From positions 500,001 through 564,000 of the forward strand of contig NZ_CP137157.1 in NCBI RefSeq assembly GCF_040581405.1: 64,000 nt of DNA, given 5' to 3'. The notes below the pieces were generated by a model. That model did no database searches, was not told where the DNA came from, and saw only the letters and a list, made by a program, of their open reading frames with translations. Source of the DNA: Komagataeibacter sucrofermentans DSM 15973 (lineage in GTDB: Bacteria > Pseudomonadota > Alphaproteobacteria > Acetobacterales > Acetobacteraceae). This document shows, in pieces, positions 28,858-37,800 of the stretch. The stretch's first letter is position 1, and every line of letters starts with the position of its first letter. Both the position numbers and the translations under genes were made by a program.

Positions 28858-30036
28858 ATGACCCGGGCCGCATGCCTTACCGAACTGACCGCCCTGCGGC
28901 AGGATCTGCACGCCCACCCCGAACTGCGTTTCGAGGAGGTCCGCACAGCCGATCTGGTTTATGAATACCTGACCGAAATCGGCTACGCGCCCGTCCGTGG
29001 CCTTGCCACGACAGGGGTCGTGGCAACCCTGCATGGCAACCGCCCCGGCCCGTCAATCATACTGCGCGCCGACATGGATGCGCTGCCGGTGCATGAACGG
29101 GGCACGCATGGCCATGTCTCGCGTCATGCAGGCCGGATGCATGCCTGCGGGCATGACGGGCACACGGTCATGCTGCTTGGCGCCGCCGCCCGGCTGGCGG
29201 CCCGACCGCCGGAACATGGGGTGATCCATTTCGTCTTCCAGCCCGGCGAGGAAGGGGGCGCAGGCGCGCGCGTAATGATCGAGGAGGGCCTGTTCACGCG
29301 CTTTCCGGCTGAAGCGTGTTTCGGGCTGCATAACTGGCCCGGCCTGCCGGCGGGGCAGCTTGCGGTGCGTAACGGGCCGATCATGGCGGGGGGCTGGCGG
29401 TTCCGTATCCGCATCAGGGGGCGGGGCGCGCATGCGGCGCAGCCCCACCTTTCGGCCGATCCGGTTCTGGCCGGGGCGGCGCTGGTGCAAGCCATGCAGC
29501 AGCTTGTGGCGCGGCGCACGAACCCGCTGGTGCCAGCCGTGGTTTCGGTCTGTACATTCCATGCTGGCAGCACGGACAATATCATTCCCGACCAGGCGGA
29601 ACTTGCAGGCACGATCCGGGCGCTGGACCGTGACACACTCGAGCGCCTGCGTGAAGAACTGGTGGATCTGGCTGCGGGCATGGCGCAGGCAGGCGGGGTT
29701 GAAATGGCGGTGGACTACCACAGCCCGTATCCTGTCACCGTCAACGCGGCAGCGCCCACGCGCATTGTGGGCCATGTGATGCGTGACATGGATGCGGATA
29801 CAGCCTGGCCGCCTGCCGATACCGATGTGCCGCCCAGCCTGGCCTCGGAGGATTTCGGCTTCATGCTCGAGCAGCGTCCGGGCACTTATGCCATGATCGG
29901 CAATGGCCCGTCTGCTGCCCTGCATGCGCCGGATTATGATTTCAATGACAACGTGATTGGTCGCGGCGTGACCTACTGGGAGCGCCTGGCCCGTTATTAT
30001 CTTGCGCAACAGACGCGGAGAGATGAAGTATCATGA
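28858..30036 (+). CDS. M20-family amidohydrolase (aminoacylase/hippurate hydrolase type)
   Basis: 392 residues, metal-dependent. Motifs: DLHAHPELRFEE, the metal site MHACGHDGHTVMLLGAA (about 96-112), FVFQPGEEGGAGARVMIEEG and FGLHNWPGLPAGQLAVRNGPIMAG. The family removes acyl groups from N-acyl amino acids or related amides. Set between an aldehyde dehydrogenase and a beta-decarboxylating dehydrogenase, it may free an amino compound from an N-acylated intermediate. Specificity is unknown. Confidence 0.88.
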   Translation: MTRAACLTELTALRQDLHAHPELRFEEVRTADLVYEYLTEIGYAPVRGLATTGVVATLHGNRPGPSIILRADMDALPVHERGTHGHVSRHAGRMHACGHDGHTVMLLGAAARLAARPPEHGVIHFVFQPGEEGGAGARVMIEEGLFTRFPAEACFGLHNWPGLPAGQLAVRNGPIMAGGWRFRIRIRGRGAHAAQPHLSADPVLAGAALVQAMQQLVARRTNPLVPAVVSVCTFHAGSTDNIIPDQAELAGTIRALDRDTLERLREELVDLAAGMAQAGGVEMAVDYHSPYPVTVNAAAPTRIVGHVMRDMDADTAWPPADTDVPPSLASEDFGFMLEQRPGTYAMIGNGPSAALHAPDYDFNDNVIGRGVTYWERLARYYLAQQTRRDEVS

Positions 30037-31106
30037 AGACATACAAGATTGCAGTCCTGCCCGGTGATGGTATTGGCAAGGAAGTCATGCCGCCTGCGCT
30101 GAAGGTGCTCGATAGCATTGGCAAGATCTGCGGCATCGGTTTCCAGTATTCCGAATATGACTGGAGCTGCGAAACCTATCTTGCGACCGGCAGCATGATG
30201 CCAGCCGATGGCATGGACCGCCTGTCGCAGCATGATGCCATCCTGCTTGGCGCGGTGGGGTATCCGACCGTGCCGGACCATATCTCGCTGTGGGGGATGC
30301 TGATTCCCATCCGGCGTGATTTTGACCAGTACGTCAATCTGCGCCCCGTCCGCCTGCTGCCCGGCATCCGCTGCCCGCTGGCTGACCGCAAGCCTGGCGA
30401 CATTGATTTCTGGATCGTGCGTGAAAACACCGAGGGCGAATATTCGCGCATTGGCGGCCGTTTTGCCGAGGGCACGGATGCCGAAGGCGTGGTGCAGACC
30501 GCCGTGTTCACCCGGCACGGCACGGACCGCATCATCCGGTATGCTTTTGAACTGGCCAAGAAGCTGGACCGACCGCATGTTTCATCGGCCACGAAGTCTA
30601 ACGGCCTGTTCCATTCCATGCCGTTTTGGGATGAGCGGTTCGAGAAAATGGCCGCGCAGTATCCGGGCACCCGCATCGACAGCCACCATATCGATATTCT
30701 GGCCGCGCGTTTTGTCCTCTCGCCTGAATATTTTGACGTTGTGGTAGGCAGTAACCTGTTTGGCGATATCCTGTCCGATCTCGGGCCGGGGGTGACGGGC
30801 ACGATCGCGGTGGCGCCGTCCGCCAACATCAATCCCGAGCGGCGTTACCCCTCCATGTTCGAGCCCGTGCATGGGTCCGCCCCCGACATTGCCGGGCGTA
30901 ACATCGCCAATCCCGTTGGTCAGATCTGGGCGGCTTCCATGATGCTCGATCATCTTGGCGAGCCGGAAGCCGGGCGCATGGTGCTCAAGGCCATCGAGAC
31001 GGTTCTGGCCAACCCCGCTGCCCCCCGTACGCCCGATATTGGTGGCAAGGCCAGCACGACACAGTTCGGGGACGCCATTGCCGCAGCCCTGCACGACATG
31101 CGTTGA
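30033..31106 (+). CDS. Tartrate/D-malate-type dehydrogenase (IPMDH family)
   Basis: 357 residues. NAD-linked beta-decarboxylating dehydrogenase of the isocitrate/isopropylmalate fold: VLPGDGIGKEV at the start, LRPVRLLPG, VRENTEGEYS, the Asp/Asn metal site GSNLFGDILSDLGPGVTG and FEPVHGSAPDIAGRNIANP. The spelling VRENTEGEYS-IGGR points to the tartrate dehydrogenase/D-malate dehydrogenase branch rather than LeuB. It overlaps the M20 gene by 4 nt and ends the operon before a strong terminator. Confidence 0.87.
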   Translation: MKTYKIAVLPGDGIGKEVMPPALKVLDSIGKICGIGFQYSEYDWSCETYLATGSMMPADGMDRLSQHDAILLGAVGYPTVPDHISLWGMLIPIRRDFDQYVNLRPVRLLPGIRCPLADRKPGDIDFWIVRENTEGEYSRIGGRFAEGTDAEGVVQTAVFTRHGTDRIIRYAFELAKKLDRPHVSSATKSNGLFHSMPFWDERFEKMAAQYPGTRIDSHHIDILAARFVLSPEYFDVVVGSNLFGDILSDLGPGVTGTIAVAPSANINPERRYPSMFEPVHGSAPDIAGRNIANPVGQIWAASMMLDHLGEPEAGRMVLKAIETVLANPAAPRTPDIGGKASTTQFGDAIAAALHDMR

Positions 31107-31164
31107 CAGGCCGCCTGGGGCGGGATCTGAGCGATCCCTCCCCATGACGATGCCGCACTGATTG

Positions 31165-31204
31165 AAGCAGATGAATCAGCCAGACTGGTTCATCTGCTTT
31201 TTTT
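31165..31204 (+). terminator. Strong Rho-independent terminator
   Basis: AAGCAGATGAA / TTCATCTGCTT stem followed by seven Ts, about 60 nt after the dehydrogenase stop. Confidence 0.92.
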
Positions 31205-31561
31205 ATGGCGCGAAAGTAACGGCATGAATTGTTTCATGCTGGCATCTATCATTCTGCTACCTGTGGCATGACAGGTTATGCGGTTGCGCGAGAGGGAATA
31301 TGAGCAGTTTCCTGCATGATGATTCTGTCGCCGTTTTTTATCATGATATGTTTATATAAATGAAGTTTTACGATCTGGGCGCTTTGAATCCATAAGGCAT
31401 GCCCAGGTACGGATGTACGGCCCGCGCGGACCTGCGGCAGGGGTGTGGCAGCATATTCTGCTTTGTGAACCGTTCCGTGCGGGCAGGGTGGCACGATCTG
31501 CGTCTGACATGGTGGCACAGGGTGTTTTTATTGCCGTGGGACAAGCCCGGGTTCGGCCATA

Positions 31562-31575
31562 ACCCTATGTAGGGT
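31562..31575. promoter_or_regulatory. Palindrome upstream of the HAD/ABC operon
   Basis: ACCCTA-TG-TAGGGT, perfect 6-2-6 inverted repeat about 165 nt upstream of the first gene. Operator candidate; no binding protein assigned. Confidence 0.4.
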
Positions 31576-31741
31576 ATGAAGAATTTTCATATTTTCTGCG
31601 TCAGGCTGCAGGAAAGCAGACCCTGCTCGTGTTGGTTGCCTATTCGATACATTATGCTGAAAATCATATATAAACGGGTATTCCCGCATGGTGTTTTCAT
31701 GATTTATTGATGAGCACTACGGAATGAGGTGTTATCCTGTC

Positions 31742-32410
31742 ATGTCCCTTTTTAAGCCCAAATTCATCACCTTCGACTGCTATGGCACGCTGATCCATTT
31801 CGAAATGGGTGAGACGGCCCGCAAGCTCTATGCCGATGTGATCGCGCCCGAGCACATGGACCAGTTCGTGGCCGACTTTGCCGGTTACCGCCTTGATGAA
31901 GTGCTTGGCGCCTGGAAGCCGTACCGTTACGTCGTGCTTGGCGCGATCGAGCGCACCTGCAAGCGCTGGAACATTCCGTTCGATGTAGCCGTGGCCAACA
32001 AGTTTTACGATGCGGTGCCGACATGGGGGCCGTGGCCCGATGTAACCGAGCCGCTGCGCCGCGTGGCCAAGGAGTTTCCGCTCGTCATTCTGTCCAATGC
32101 CATGAATTCGCAGATTCATTCCAATGTCGCGAATATCGGTGCGCCTTTCCATAAGGTGCTCACGGCGGAAGACGCGCAGGCCTACAAGCCGCGCATGCGC
32201 GCGTTTGAATACATGTTCGACCAGCTCGGCTGCGGGCCGGAAGACATCCTGCATGTCTCGTCTTCCCTGCGTTACGACCTCATGCCCGCGCGTGACCTTG
32301 GCATCCGTAACAAGGTGTTCGTGGCCCGTGGGCATGAACCTTCCACGCCGGAATACGGTTATACCGAAATCAGGGATATCGGTGGCCTTCCGGGCGTTCT
32401 GGGCCTGTAA
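31742..32410 (+). CDS. HAD-superfamily hydrolase, dehalogenase-like (copy 3)
   Basis: 222 residues. Motifs: ITFDCYGTLIHFE (Asp about 11), VILSNAMNSQI, YKPRMRAFEYMFD, and the last motif HVSSSLRYDLMPA. It is the only one of the four copies that keeps S-S at the final motif, but the Asn is replaced by Ser. ATG 31742 (MSLFKP) starts close to motif I; an ATG 18 nt upstream is possible. It heads the operon that continues with the ABC transporter, so its substrate may be what that system imports or a product of it. Confidence 0.75.
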   Translation: MSLFKPKFITFDCYGTLIHFEMGETARKLYADVIAPEHMDQFVADFAGYRLDEVLGAWKPYRYVVLGAIERTCKRWNIPFDVAVANKFYDAVPTWGPWPDVTEPLRRVAKEFPLVILSNAMNSQIHSNVANIGAPFHKVLTAEDAQAYKPRMRAFEYMFDQLGCGPEDILHVSSSLRYDLMPARDLGIRNKVFVARGHEPSTPEYGYTEIRDIGGLPGVLGL

Positions 32411-32467
32411 ACCGGCAGGGCGCGCGTCACGACATCCGGGATCACCACATCGCAGGGAAGCACGATC

Positions 32468-32563
32468 ATGACACTTGCCAGCAACTGGTTGGACATGCTG
32501 GCCGCCCGCATGCCGGGTGGCATGTGGTGGCAGGCGCGCCAGCCTGAGGGCGCATTTTCCTGA
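32468..32563 (+). CDS. 31-residue ORF coupled to the ABC transporter genes
   Basis: Starts ATG ACA CTT GCC and ends in TGA whose last base is the A of the next gene's ATG (TGATG). GGAAG precedes the start by about 9 nt. Most codons end in G or C, like the neighbouring genes. The product (MTLASNWLDMLAARMPGGMW, then a QAR-QPEG tail) is small and rich in Met and Trp (three Trp). It could be a small protein or a leader peptide that couples translation of the substrate-binding protein. I do not recognise it, and it may be fortuitous. Confidence 0.4.
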   Translation: MTLASNWLDMLAARMPGGMWWQARQPEGAFS

Positions 32564-34152
32564 TGCGGGGTGGTCGTGCTCCCTATGGTACGACAGGCGC
32601 GCTTGGTCGGCGGCAGGCGCTGCGCCTGGCGGGCGCGGGGCTGGTTGCAGCAACCCTGCCCGCGCGCGCGGGCAGGGCCTGCGCGCAGGATGCGCAGCCG
32701 CGCCGCGGCGGGCACCTGAATTTTGCCGGTCTGGCCGCCTCAACGGCGGATACGCTGGACCCGGCGCGTTTTGCGCTGGCAACCGACTATATCCGCGGCC
32801 ACATGTTCTATGATGGTCTGGTCATGCTCGATGCGGACATGATGCCGCGCCCAGCTCTGGCTGAACGCATCGAGAGTGATGACCTGCAGACATGGCACAT
32901 CACCCTGCGCCGTGGCGTGACCTTTCATGATGGTGCGGCGCTGGATGCGGCGGATGTGGTCTATTCGCTGGCGCGGCACAAGGACCCGGCCGTAGGCTCC
33001 CAGCAGCGCGTCATCGCGCAGGAAATGGCGGACATCAAAGCTGTTGGCCCGCTGGAAGTGCGCGTGACGCTGCATGGGCCGAATGCCGATTTCCCGTCCA
33101 TGCTCGGCATTGTCAGCTTCAGTATCGTGCGCGATGGCACGACGGATTTTTCGCGGACCAACGGCACAGGCCCTTTCATCTGCACGGAATTCACGCCCGG
33201 CGTGCGCACATCAGGGCGGCGCAACCCCAATTTCTGGCGGGGGCCCGCGCCCTGGCTGGACAGCGTGGACATGATCGGCATTTCCGATGACATGTCGCGC
33301 CACAATGCGCTGCTGTCGAATGACGTGGATATCATTGCCTCCGTCAATCCGCGCCTCGTGCGCCTGTTGCGCGCGCGCGGGTTCGGGGTCATGGAAAGTC
33401 CTGTCGGCACCTATACCGACCTGGCCATCCGCCTTGATGAAGGGCCGGGCCGGTCGCAGGATTTTGTCACGGGCATGAAATATCTGTTCAATCGCGAGCA
33501 GGTGCGTGATTCTGTTTTCCTTGGTTTCGCCCGGCTGGGCAATGACCAGCCCATCCCGCCCGAACACCGTTATTTTGCCGCCGACCTGCCACAACGCTCC
33601 TTTGATCCTGACCGCGCGCGTTTTTACCTCCAGCGCTCGGGCATGATGGAAGCGGGCGTGCCGCTGGTCTGTTCGCCCGCGGCGCTGGCCTCGGTCGATA
33701 TTGCGGTGGTGCTGCAATACGCGGCACAGCAGGTTGGCATGAGCCTGCCCATCCGCCGCATGCCAGCCGATGGATACTGGACGGAATACTGGATGAAGAC
33801 CCCGATGGGGTTTGGCAATACCAATCCCCGCCCGTCGCTGGACATGACGTTTGCCCTCAACTTCGCCTCGGGCGCGCCGTGGAATGAATCGCACTGGCGC
33901 GACCCGCGTTTTGACCAGTTGCTGCTTGCCGCGCGCAGCCAGCGCGATGAGGGCGCGCGACGGCAGATCTATCATGACATGCAGGTGATGATTCACGATG
34001 GGGCGGGCATCTGCCTGCCTGCTTTCACCACCAGCCTTGATGCCTTCAATCCGCGCGTGCGGGGGCTTGCGCCCAGCCAGGCGGGGCAGTTGATGGGGTA
34101 TGATTTTCTCAGTCATGTCTGGCTGGCCGATGCGCCGGGAGGGGCTGCATGA
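32563..34152 (+). CDS. ABC transporter substrate-binding protein (peptide/opine family 5)
   Basis: 529 residues. The N-terminus has a twin-arginine-like signal (GRRQALRLAGAGLVAATLPARAG, about 15-37), so the protein is exported to the periplasm. The body is the SBP family 5 type: RGGHLNFAG, PALAERIESDDLQTWHITLRRGVTFHDGAALDAADVVYSL. Such proteins capture peptides, opines, nickel or glutathione. Its start overlaps the stop of the 31-codon ORF, and its end overlaps the permease gene by 4 nt. Ligand unknown. Confidence 0.88.
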   Translation: MRGGRAPYGTTGALGRRQALRLAGAGLVAATLPARAGRACAQDAQPRRGGHLNFAGLAASTADTLDPARFALATDYIRGHMFYDGLVMLDADMMPRPALAERIESDDLQTWHITLRRGVTFHDGAALDAADVVYSLARHKDPAVGSQQRVIAQEMADIKAVGPLEVRVTLHGPNADFPSMLGIVSFSIVRDGTTDFSRTNGTGPFICTEFTPGVRTSGRRNPNFWRGPAPWLDSVDMIGISDDMSRHNALLSNDVDIIASVNPRLVRLLRARGFGVMESPVGTYTDLAIRLDEGPGRSQDFVTGMKYLFNREQVRDSVFLGFARLGNDQPIPPEHRYFAADLPQRSFDPDRARFYLQRSGMMEAGVPLVCSPAALASVDIAVVLQYAAQQVGMSLPIRRMPADGYWTEYWMKTPMGFGNTNPRPSLDMTFALNFASGAPWNESHWRDPRFDQLLLAARSQRDEGARRQIYHDMQVMIHDGAGICLPAFTTSLDAFNPRVRGLAPSQAGQLMGYDFLSHVWLADAPGGAA

Positions 34153-35105
34153 ACGCGCGCCTGGCCACGCTGGTGCTGCGCCGGATCGGGGCGGCATTGT
34201 GCTCACTGCTGTTCGTGGTGGTGGCGATCTTTGTCCTGACCGCAGCCCTGCCGGGCGATGTGGCGGATATGCTGCTGGGCCAGAACGCAACACCAGATGC
34301 CACGCAGGCCCTGCGGCATGCGCTGCATCTGGATCAGCCGCTCTGGCTGCGTTTCGTGCACTGGTGCGGTGGGATGTTGCAGGGCAATGCGGGCAATTCG
34401 CTGCTGACAGGGCGCCCGGTGAGCGAGATGCTTGCCCCGCGGCTGTACAACTCGCTGCTGCTTGCCGGTGCGACCACACTGGTGGCCGTGCCGCTGGCGC
34501 TGGTGCTCGGGCTGGCATGCGCGACATGGCGGCATACCGTTTTTGACCGTGTCATGACGGTGCTGACACTCGGCATCGTTTCCGTGCCTGCCTTTCTTAT
34601 TGCCACGGTGTCGGTGTTCGTGTTTGCCGTGCAGTTCAGGGTCGTGCCAGCGCTGTCCGATATCCGGTCGATCCATTCCGTGGGGCAGTTTTTCCTCACC
34701 TTCGCCATGCCGGTGGCCACGCTGGCCAGTATTACCATGGCGCAGATGATCCGCATGATCCGGGCCTGCATGATTGATGTGTTTTCCGCCCCCTATATGG
34801 AGATGGCGGTAATCAAGGGCGTGCCGCCCATCCGCATCATGCTGCACCATGCGCTGCCCAATGCGATTGGCCCGGTGGCCAATGCCATAGCGCTCAGCCT
34901 GTCATCGCTGCTCGGCGGCGTGGTCGTGATCGAGACCATTTTCAACTATCCCGGCCTCGCACAGCTTATGGTGGATTCCGTCATGTCGCGTGATGTGCCG
35001 ATCATCCAGGCCTGCACCCTTCTGTTCTGCATGACCTATCTGTTCCTGACCACGCTGGCCGATATCGTGGCGCTGGCCTCCGTGCCGAAGGGGCGTGGCG
35101 CATGA
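34149..35105 (+). CDS. ABC transporter permease, DppB type
   Basis: 318 residues with six hydrophobic spans. It begins with RIGAALCSLLFVVVAIFVLTAALPGD, has the long periplasmic loop after the first span, and carries the EAA-like loop (AVIKGVPPIRIMLHHALPNAI) that contacts the ATPase. First of the two membrane subunits of the importer, with 4-nt overlaps at both ends. Confidence 0.9.
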   Translation: MNARLATLVLRRIGAALCSLLFVVVAIFVLTAALPGDVADMLLGQNATPDATQALRHALHLDQPLWLRFVHWCGGMLQGNAGNSLLTGRPVSEMLAPRLYNSLLLAGATTLVAVPLALVLGLACATWRHTVFDRVMTVLTLGIVSVPAFLIATVSVFVFAVQFRVVPALSDIRSIHSVGQFFLTFAMPVATLASITMAQMIRMIRACMIDVFSAPYMEMAVIKGVPPIRIMLHHALPNAIGPVANAIALSLSSLLGGVVVIETIFNYPGLAQLMVDSVMSRDVPIIQACTLLFCMTYLFLTTLADIVALASVPKGRGA

Positions 35106-35926
35106 GCGGCACGACAACCGGCCCCAAAGCCCTGCGCCTGCCTGCCCTCACACCGGCGCAGCGTGTCATGGGGCTGTTCGGGTTCTGGCTGGTGCTGGCG
35201 GTGTGCGGACCGTTCTTCGCGCCCTATGCGCCGGGGCAGATCATCGATACGGAGGTGTTTGCCCCGCTGTCGCACCGGCACTGGCTGGGCACGGATTATC
35301 TGGGGCGTGATCTGGGCAGCCGCCTGCTTTATGCCGTGCGCTACACGGTGCTGATATGCACCTTGTCCACCGCGTTTTCATGTAGCTGCGGCATCCTGCT
35401 GGGCATCGCCACGACAGCCACGCCAGCCTGGGTGGAACAGGTTGCGGGGCGGTTGATGGATGGCATCCTGTCCATTCCCAGCCTGCTGTGCGCGCTGCTT
35501 GTCATCGCGGCGTTCGGGGACTCGCTCGTGGCGCTGGTCCTGACCATGGGGGTCATCTATACGCCCGGCGCCTACCGTACCAGCCGCGCGCTGGCGCTGC
35601 GTATTGCGCGGATGGATTACATCACCGTTGCCGTGGCGCGGGGGGAAGGGGCGTTCTTCATTATCTGGAAGGAAATCCTGCCCAACATGCGCGGGCCGCT
35701 GCTGGCCGATGTCGGGCTGCGGTTCATCTATGCGGTGCTGCTGCTCAGCAATCTCAGCTTTCTCGGGCTGGGAGTGCAGCCCCCGCTGGTGGATCTGGGC
35801 TCGCTGGTGCGCGAAAACGTGCTGGGGCTGGTATATGGCTCAGCCGCCGTGGTCCTGCCTACAATCGTGATCGGCGCGCTGACGGTGGGGATCAACCTTG
35901 TGCTTGATGGAACATCACGGCGATGA
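35102..35926 (+). CDS. ABC transporter permease, DppC type
   Basis: 274 residues. N-terminal hydrophobic span, LGTDYLGRDLGSRLLYAVRYT typical of DppC/OppC proteins, and the EAA-like loop VARGEGAFFIIWKEILPNMRGPLLADV. Pairs with the preceding DppB-type subunit. Overlaps the ATPase gene by 4 nt. Confidence 0.9.
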   Translation: MSGTTTGPKALRLPALTPAQRVMGLFGFWLVLAVCGPFFAPYAPGQIIDTEVFAPLSHRHWLGTDYLGRDLGSRLLYAVRYTVLICTLSTAFSCSCGILLGIATTATPAWVEQVAGRLMDGILSIPSLLCALLVIAAFGDSLVALVLTMGVIYTPGAYRTSRALALRIARMDYITVAVARGEGAFFIIWKEILPNMRGPLLADVGLRFIYAVLLLSNLSFLGLGVQPPLVDLGSLVRENVLGLVYGSAAVVLPTIVIGALTVGINLVLDGTSRR

Positions 35927-37782
35927 GCAGGGCGCATATGATCTCGGTCCGCAATCTCGATATCGTCGGCCATCGCCCTGATGGGGGCACCGTGCCGATT
36001 GTGCGCGATGTCAGCCTGGAGGTGCGCGAAGGCCAGATGCTGGCCCTGATCGGGGAATCCGGCTCGGGCAAGACCACCATCGCCCTGTCGCTGCTGGGGC
36101 ATGTGCGGCCCGGATGCACGATCAGCGGCGGCCAGATCCGGGTTGCGGGCTATGACGTGACCAGCATGACCATGCGCGAATTGCGGGGCTTTCGGGGGCG
36201 CACCATCAGCTATGTGGCGCAGAATGCGGGCACGGCGTTCAATCCTGCGCTGAGCATTGCGCAGCAGGTGATCGAGCCTGCGCGTGTGCACTGGGCCATG
36301 ACGCGCCAGCAGGCGGAACGCAAGATGATCGAGCTGTTCCGTGCACTGGCGCTGCCCGACCCCGAAACGATTGGCGCGCGCTATCCCTACCAGCTTTCCG
36401 GTGGGCAGTTGCAGCGCCTCATGGCGGCCATGGCGCTGATTACGGACCCCGAAATCGTAGTCTTTGATGAGCCGACAACCGCGCTTGATGTCACGACCCA
36501 GATCGAGGTTCTGGCCGCCTTTCGCACCGTGCTGGCCGACCGGGGCATTACCGGCGTGTATGTAACGCATGATCTGGCCATCGTGGCGCAGATTGCCGAT
36601 CATGCCGTGGTGCTGCGTCATGGGCAGGTGCGTGAAAGCGGCACGGTGGCGCATATTCTGGGCAACCCGCAGGATGATTACACGCGCGAACTGGTGGCTG
36701 CATGCCGGATTCCGCCCCGCACCACGCCCTGCGCCCCGATGCAGGCCGCGCGTGAGGACAGGGTGCTTGAGCTGTCCGATGTGGTTGTCGGTTATGGCAA
36801 CCGCACCGCCGAGGGCCTGCCGGAGCGGCGTATTCTCGATCAGGTCAGCCTGTCGGTGCCGCGTGGCAGTACGTTGGGGATCATCGGGGAGTCCGGCTGT
36901 GGCAAAAGCACGCTGGCGCGTACCATATCGGGCCTTCAGCCATGGGCCGCGGGGCAGGTAATGTTTCGCGGCGAAGCGCTTGCGCCCGCCGTGGCCGGGC
37001 GCACGCGCGAACAGCGCCGCCGTTTGCAGATCGTGGCGCAGAATGCTGATCTGGTGCTCAACCCGGCATGGCGTATCGGGGCCACGATCGAGCGCGTGCT
37101 GACTTTCTTTCATGGGATGAAGGGAGCCGAGGCCCGCGCGGAGGCGACGCGCCTGCTCGACATGGTGCGCCTGCCCCATGCCGTGCTGGAGCGCTACCCC
37201 GCTGAACTGTCGGGCGGGCAGAAGCAGCGCGTCAATTTTGCCCGTGCCCTGGCCGCCCGGCCTGATCTGGTGCTGTGCGATGAAATTACTGCGGCACTTG
37301 ATCCCGTCGTAGCCGCGGCCATTCTTGAACTGATGGCCGAGTTACAGGAAACGCTGGGCATTTCCTATATTTTCATTACCCATGACCTGCACGCCGTGCG
37401 CGCTGTATGTGACCAGGTGGCGGTGCTCTATGCGGGGCATGTGGTGGAACAGTGTGACAGCCAGTCCCTCGTAGCGGGCGCGCATCATCCCTATACCCGC
37501 CTGCTGGTTTCTTCCGTGCCGGAAATGCGGGCTGGCTGGCTGGCCGATGCCGTGGCCCTGCGGCATGCGGGTGATGCGCCTGCGGAGCAGCATGGTGCCA
37601 GTGGCGGGTGCCGGTTCTTTTCACGCTGCGACATGCGGATGCCGGGTCAATGCGACCGGGATCCCGTGCCGGTGCGCACACTGCCCGATGGCGCGCGGAT
37701 TGCGTGTTACCGGTCGTGTTCGGATCTTGCCTTTCCAGGGGGCATCGCACCCGCCGCGCCCCTGTGTTCCCATGAATCCTAA
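35923..37782 (+). CDS. Fused tandem ABC ATPase (DppD-DppF in one chain)
   Basis: 619 residues holding two complete ATP-binding domains. Domain 1: Walker A GESGSGKTT (about 45-53), signature LSGGQLQR, Walker B IVVFDEPTTALD. Domain 2: Walker A GESGCGKST (about 321-329), signature LSGGQKQR, Walker B LVLCDEITAALD, then the oligopeptide-type C-terminal extension with cysteines (GGCRFFSRCDMRMPGQCDRD). Most peptide importers use two separate ATPase genes; here they are one. It powers the importer encoded just upstream. Confidence 0.92.
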   Translation: MSRAHMISVRNLDIVGHRPDGGTVPIVRDVSLEVREGQMLALIGESGSGKTTIALSLLGHVRPGCTISGGQIRVAGYDVTSMTMRELRGFRGRTISYVAQNAGTAFNPALSIAQQVIEPARVHWAMTRQQAERKMIELFRALALPDPETIGARYPYQLSGGQLQRLMAAMALITDPEIVVFDEPTTALDVTTQIEVLAAFRTVLADRGITGVYVTHDLAIVAQIADHAVVLRHGQVRESGTVAHILGNPQDDYTRELVAACRIPPRTTPCAPMQAAREDRVLELSDVVVGYGNRTAEGLPERRILDQVSLSVPRGSTLGIIGESGCGKSTLARTISGLQPWAAGQVMFRGEALAPAVAGRTREQRRRLQIVAQNADLVLNPAWRIGATIERVLTFFHGMKGAEARAEATRLLDMVRLPHAVLERYPAELSGGQKQRVNFARALAARPDLVLCDEITAALDPVVAAAILELMAELQETLGISYIFITHDLHAVRAVCDQVAVLYAGHVVEQCDSQSLVAGAHHPYTRLLVSSVPEMRAGWLADAVALRHAGDAPAEQHGASGGCRFFSRCDMRMPGQCDRDPVPVRTLPDGARIACYRSCSDLAFPGGIAPAAPLCSHES

Positions 37783-37800
37783 GTCTTCAAGAGGTATGTC

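Larger units (their letters stand above)
31107..31741. other. Intergenic region before the HAD/ABC operon
   Basis: 635 nt. It holds the terminator at 31165-31204, a 6-2-6 palindrome at 31562-31575 and an AT-rich stretch from about 31575. A minus-strand frame of 80 codons (31276-31518) has no motif or start signal and is not called. Confidence 0.5.

Noticed and set aside
27475-29034. Long minus-strand frame (519 codons) opposite the aldehyde dehydrogenase
   Set aside because: Shadow of a GC-rich gene; its composition (many His, Gly, Arg) lacks any domain, while the plus strand encodes a full ALDH.
31276-31518. Minus-strand frame of 80 codons in an intergenic region
   Set aside because: No start signal, no motif, and it spans promoter-like AT-rich DNA.
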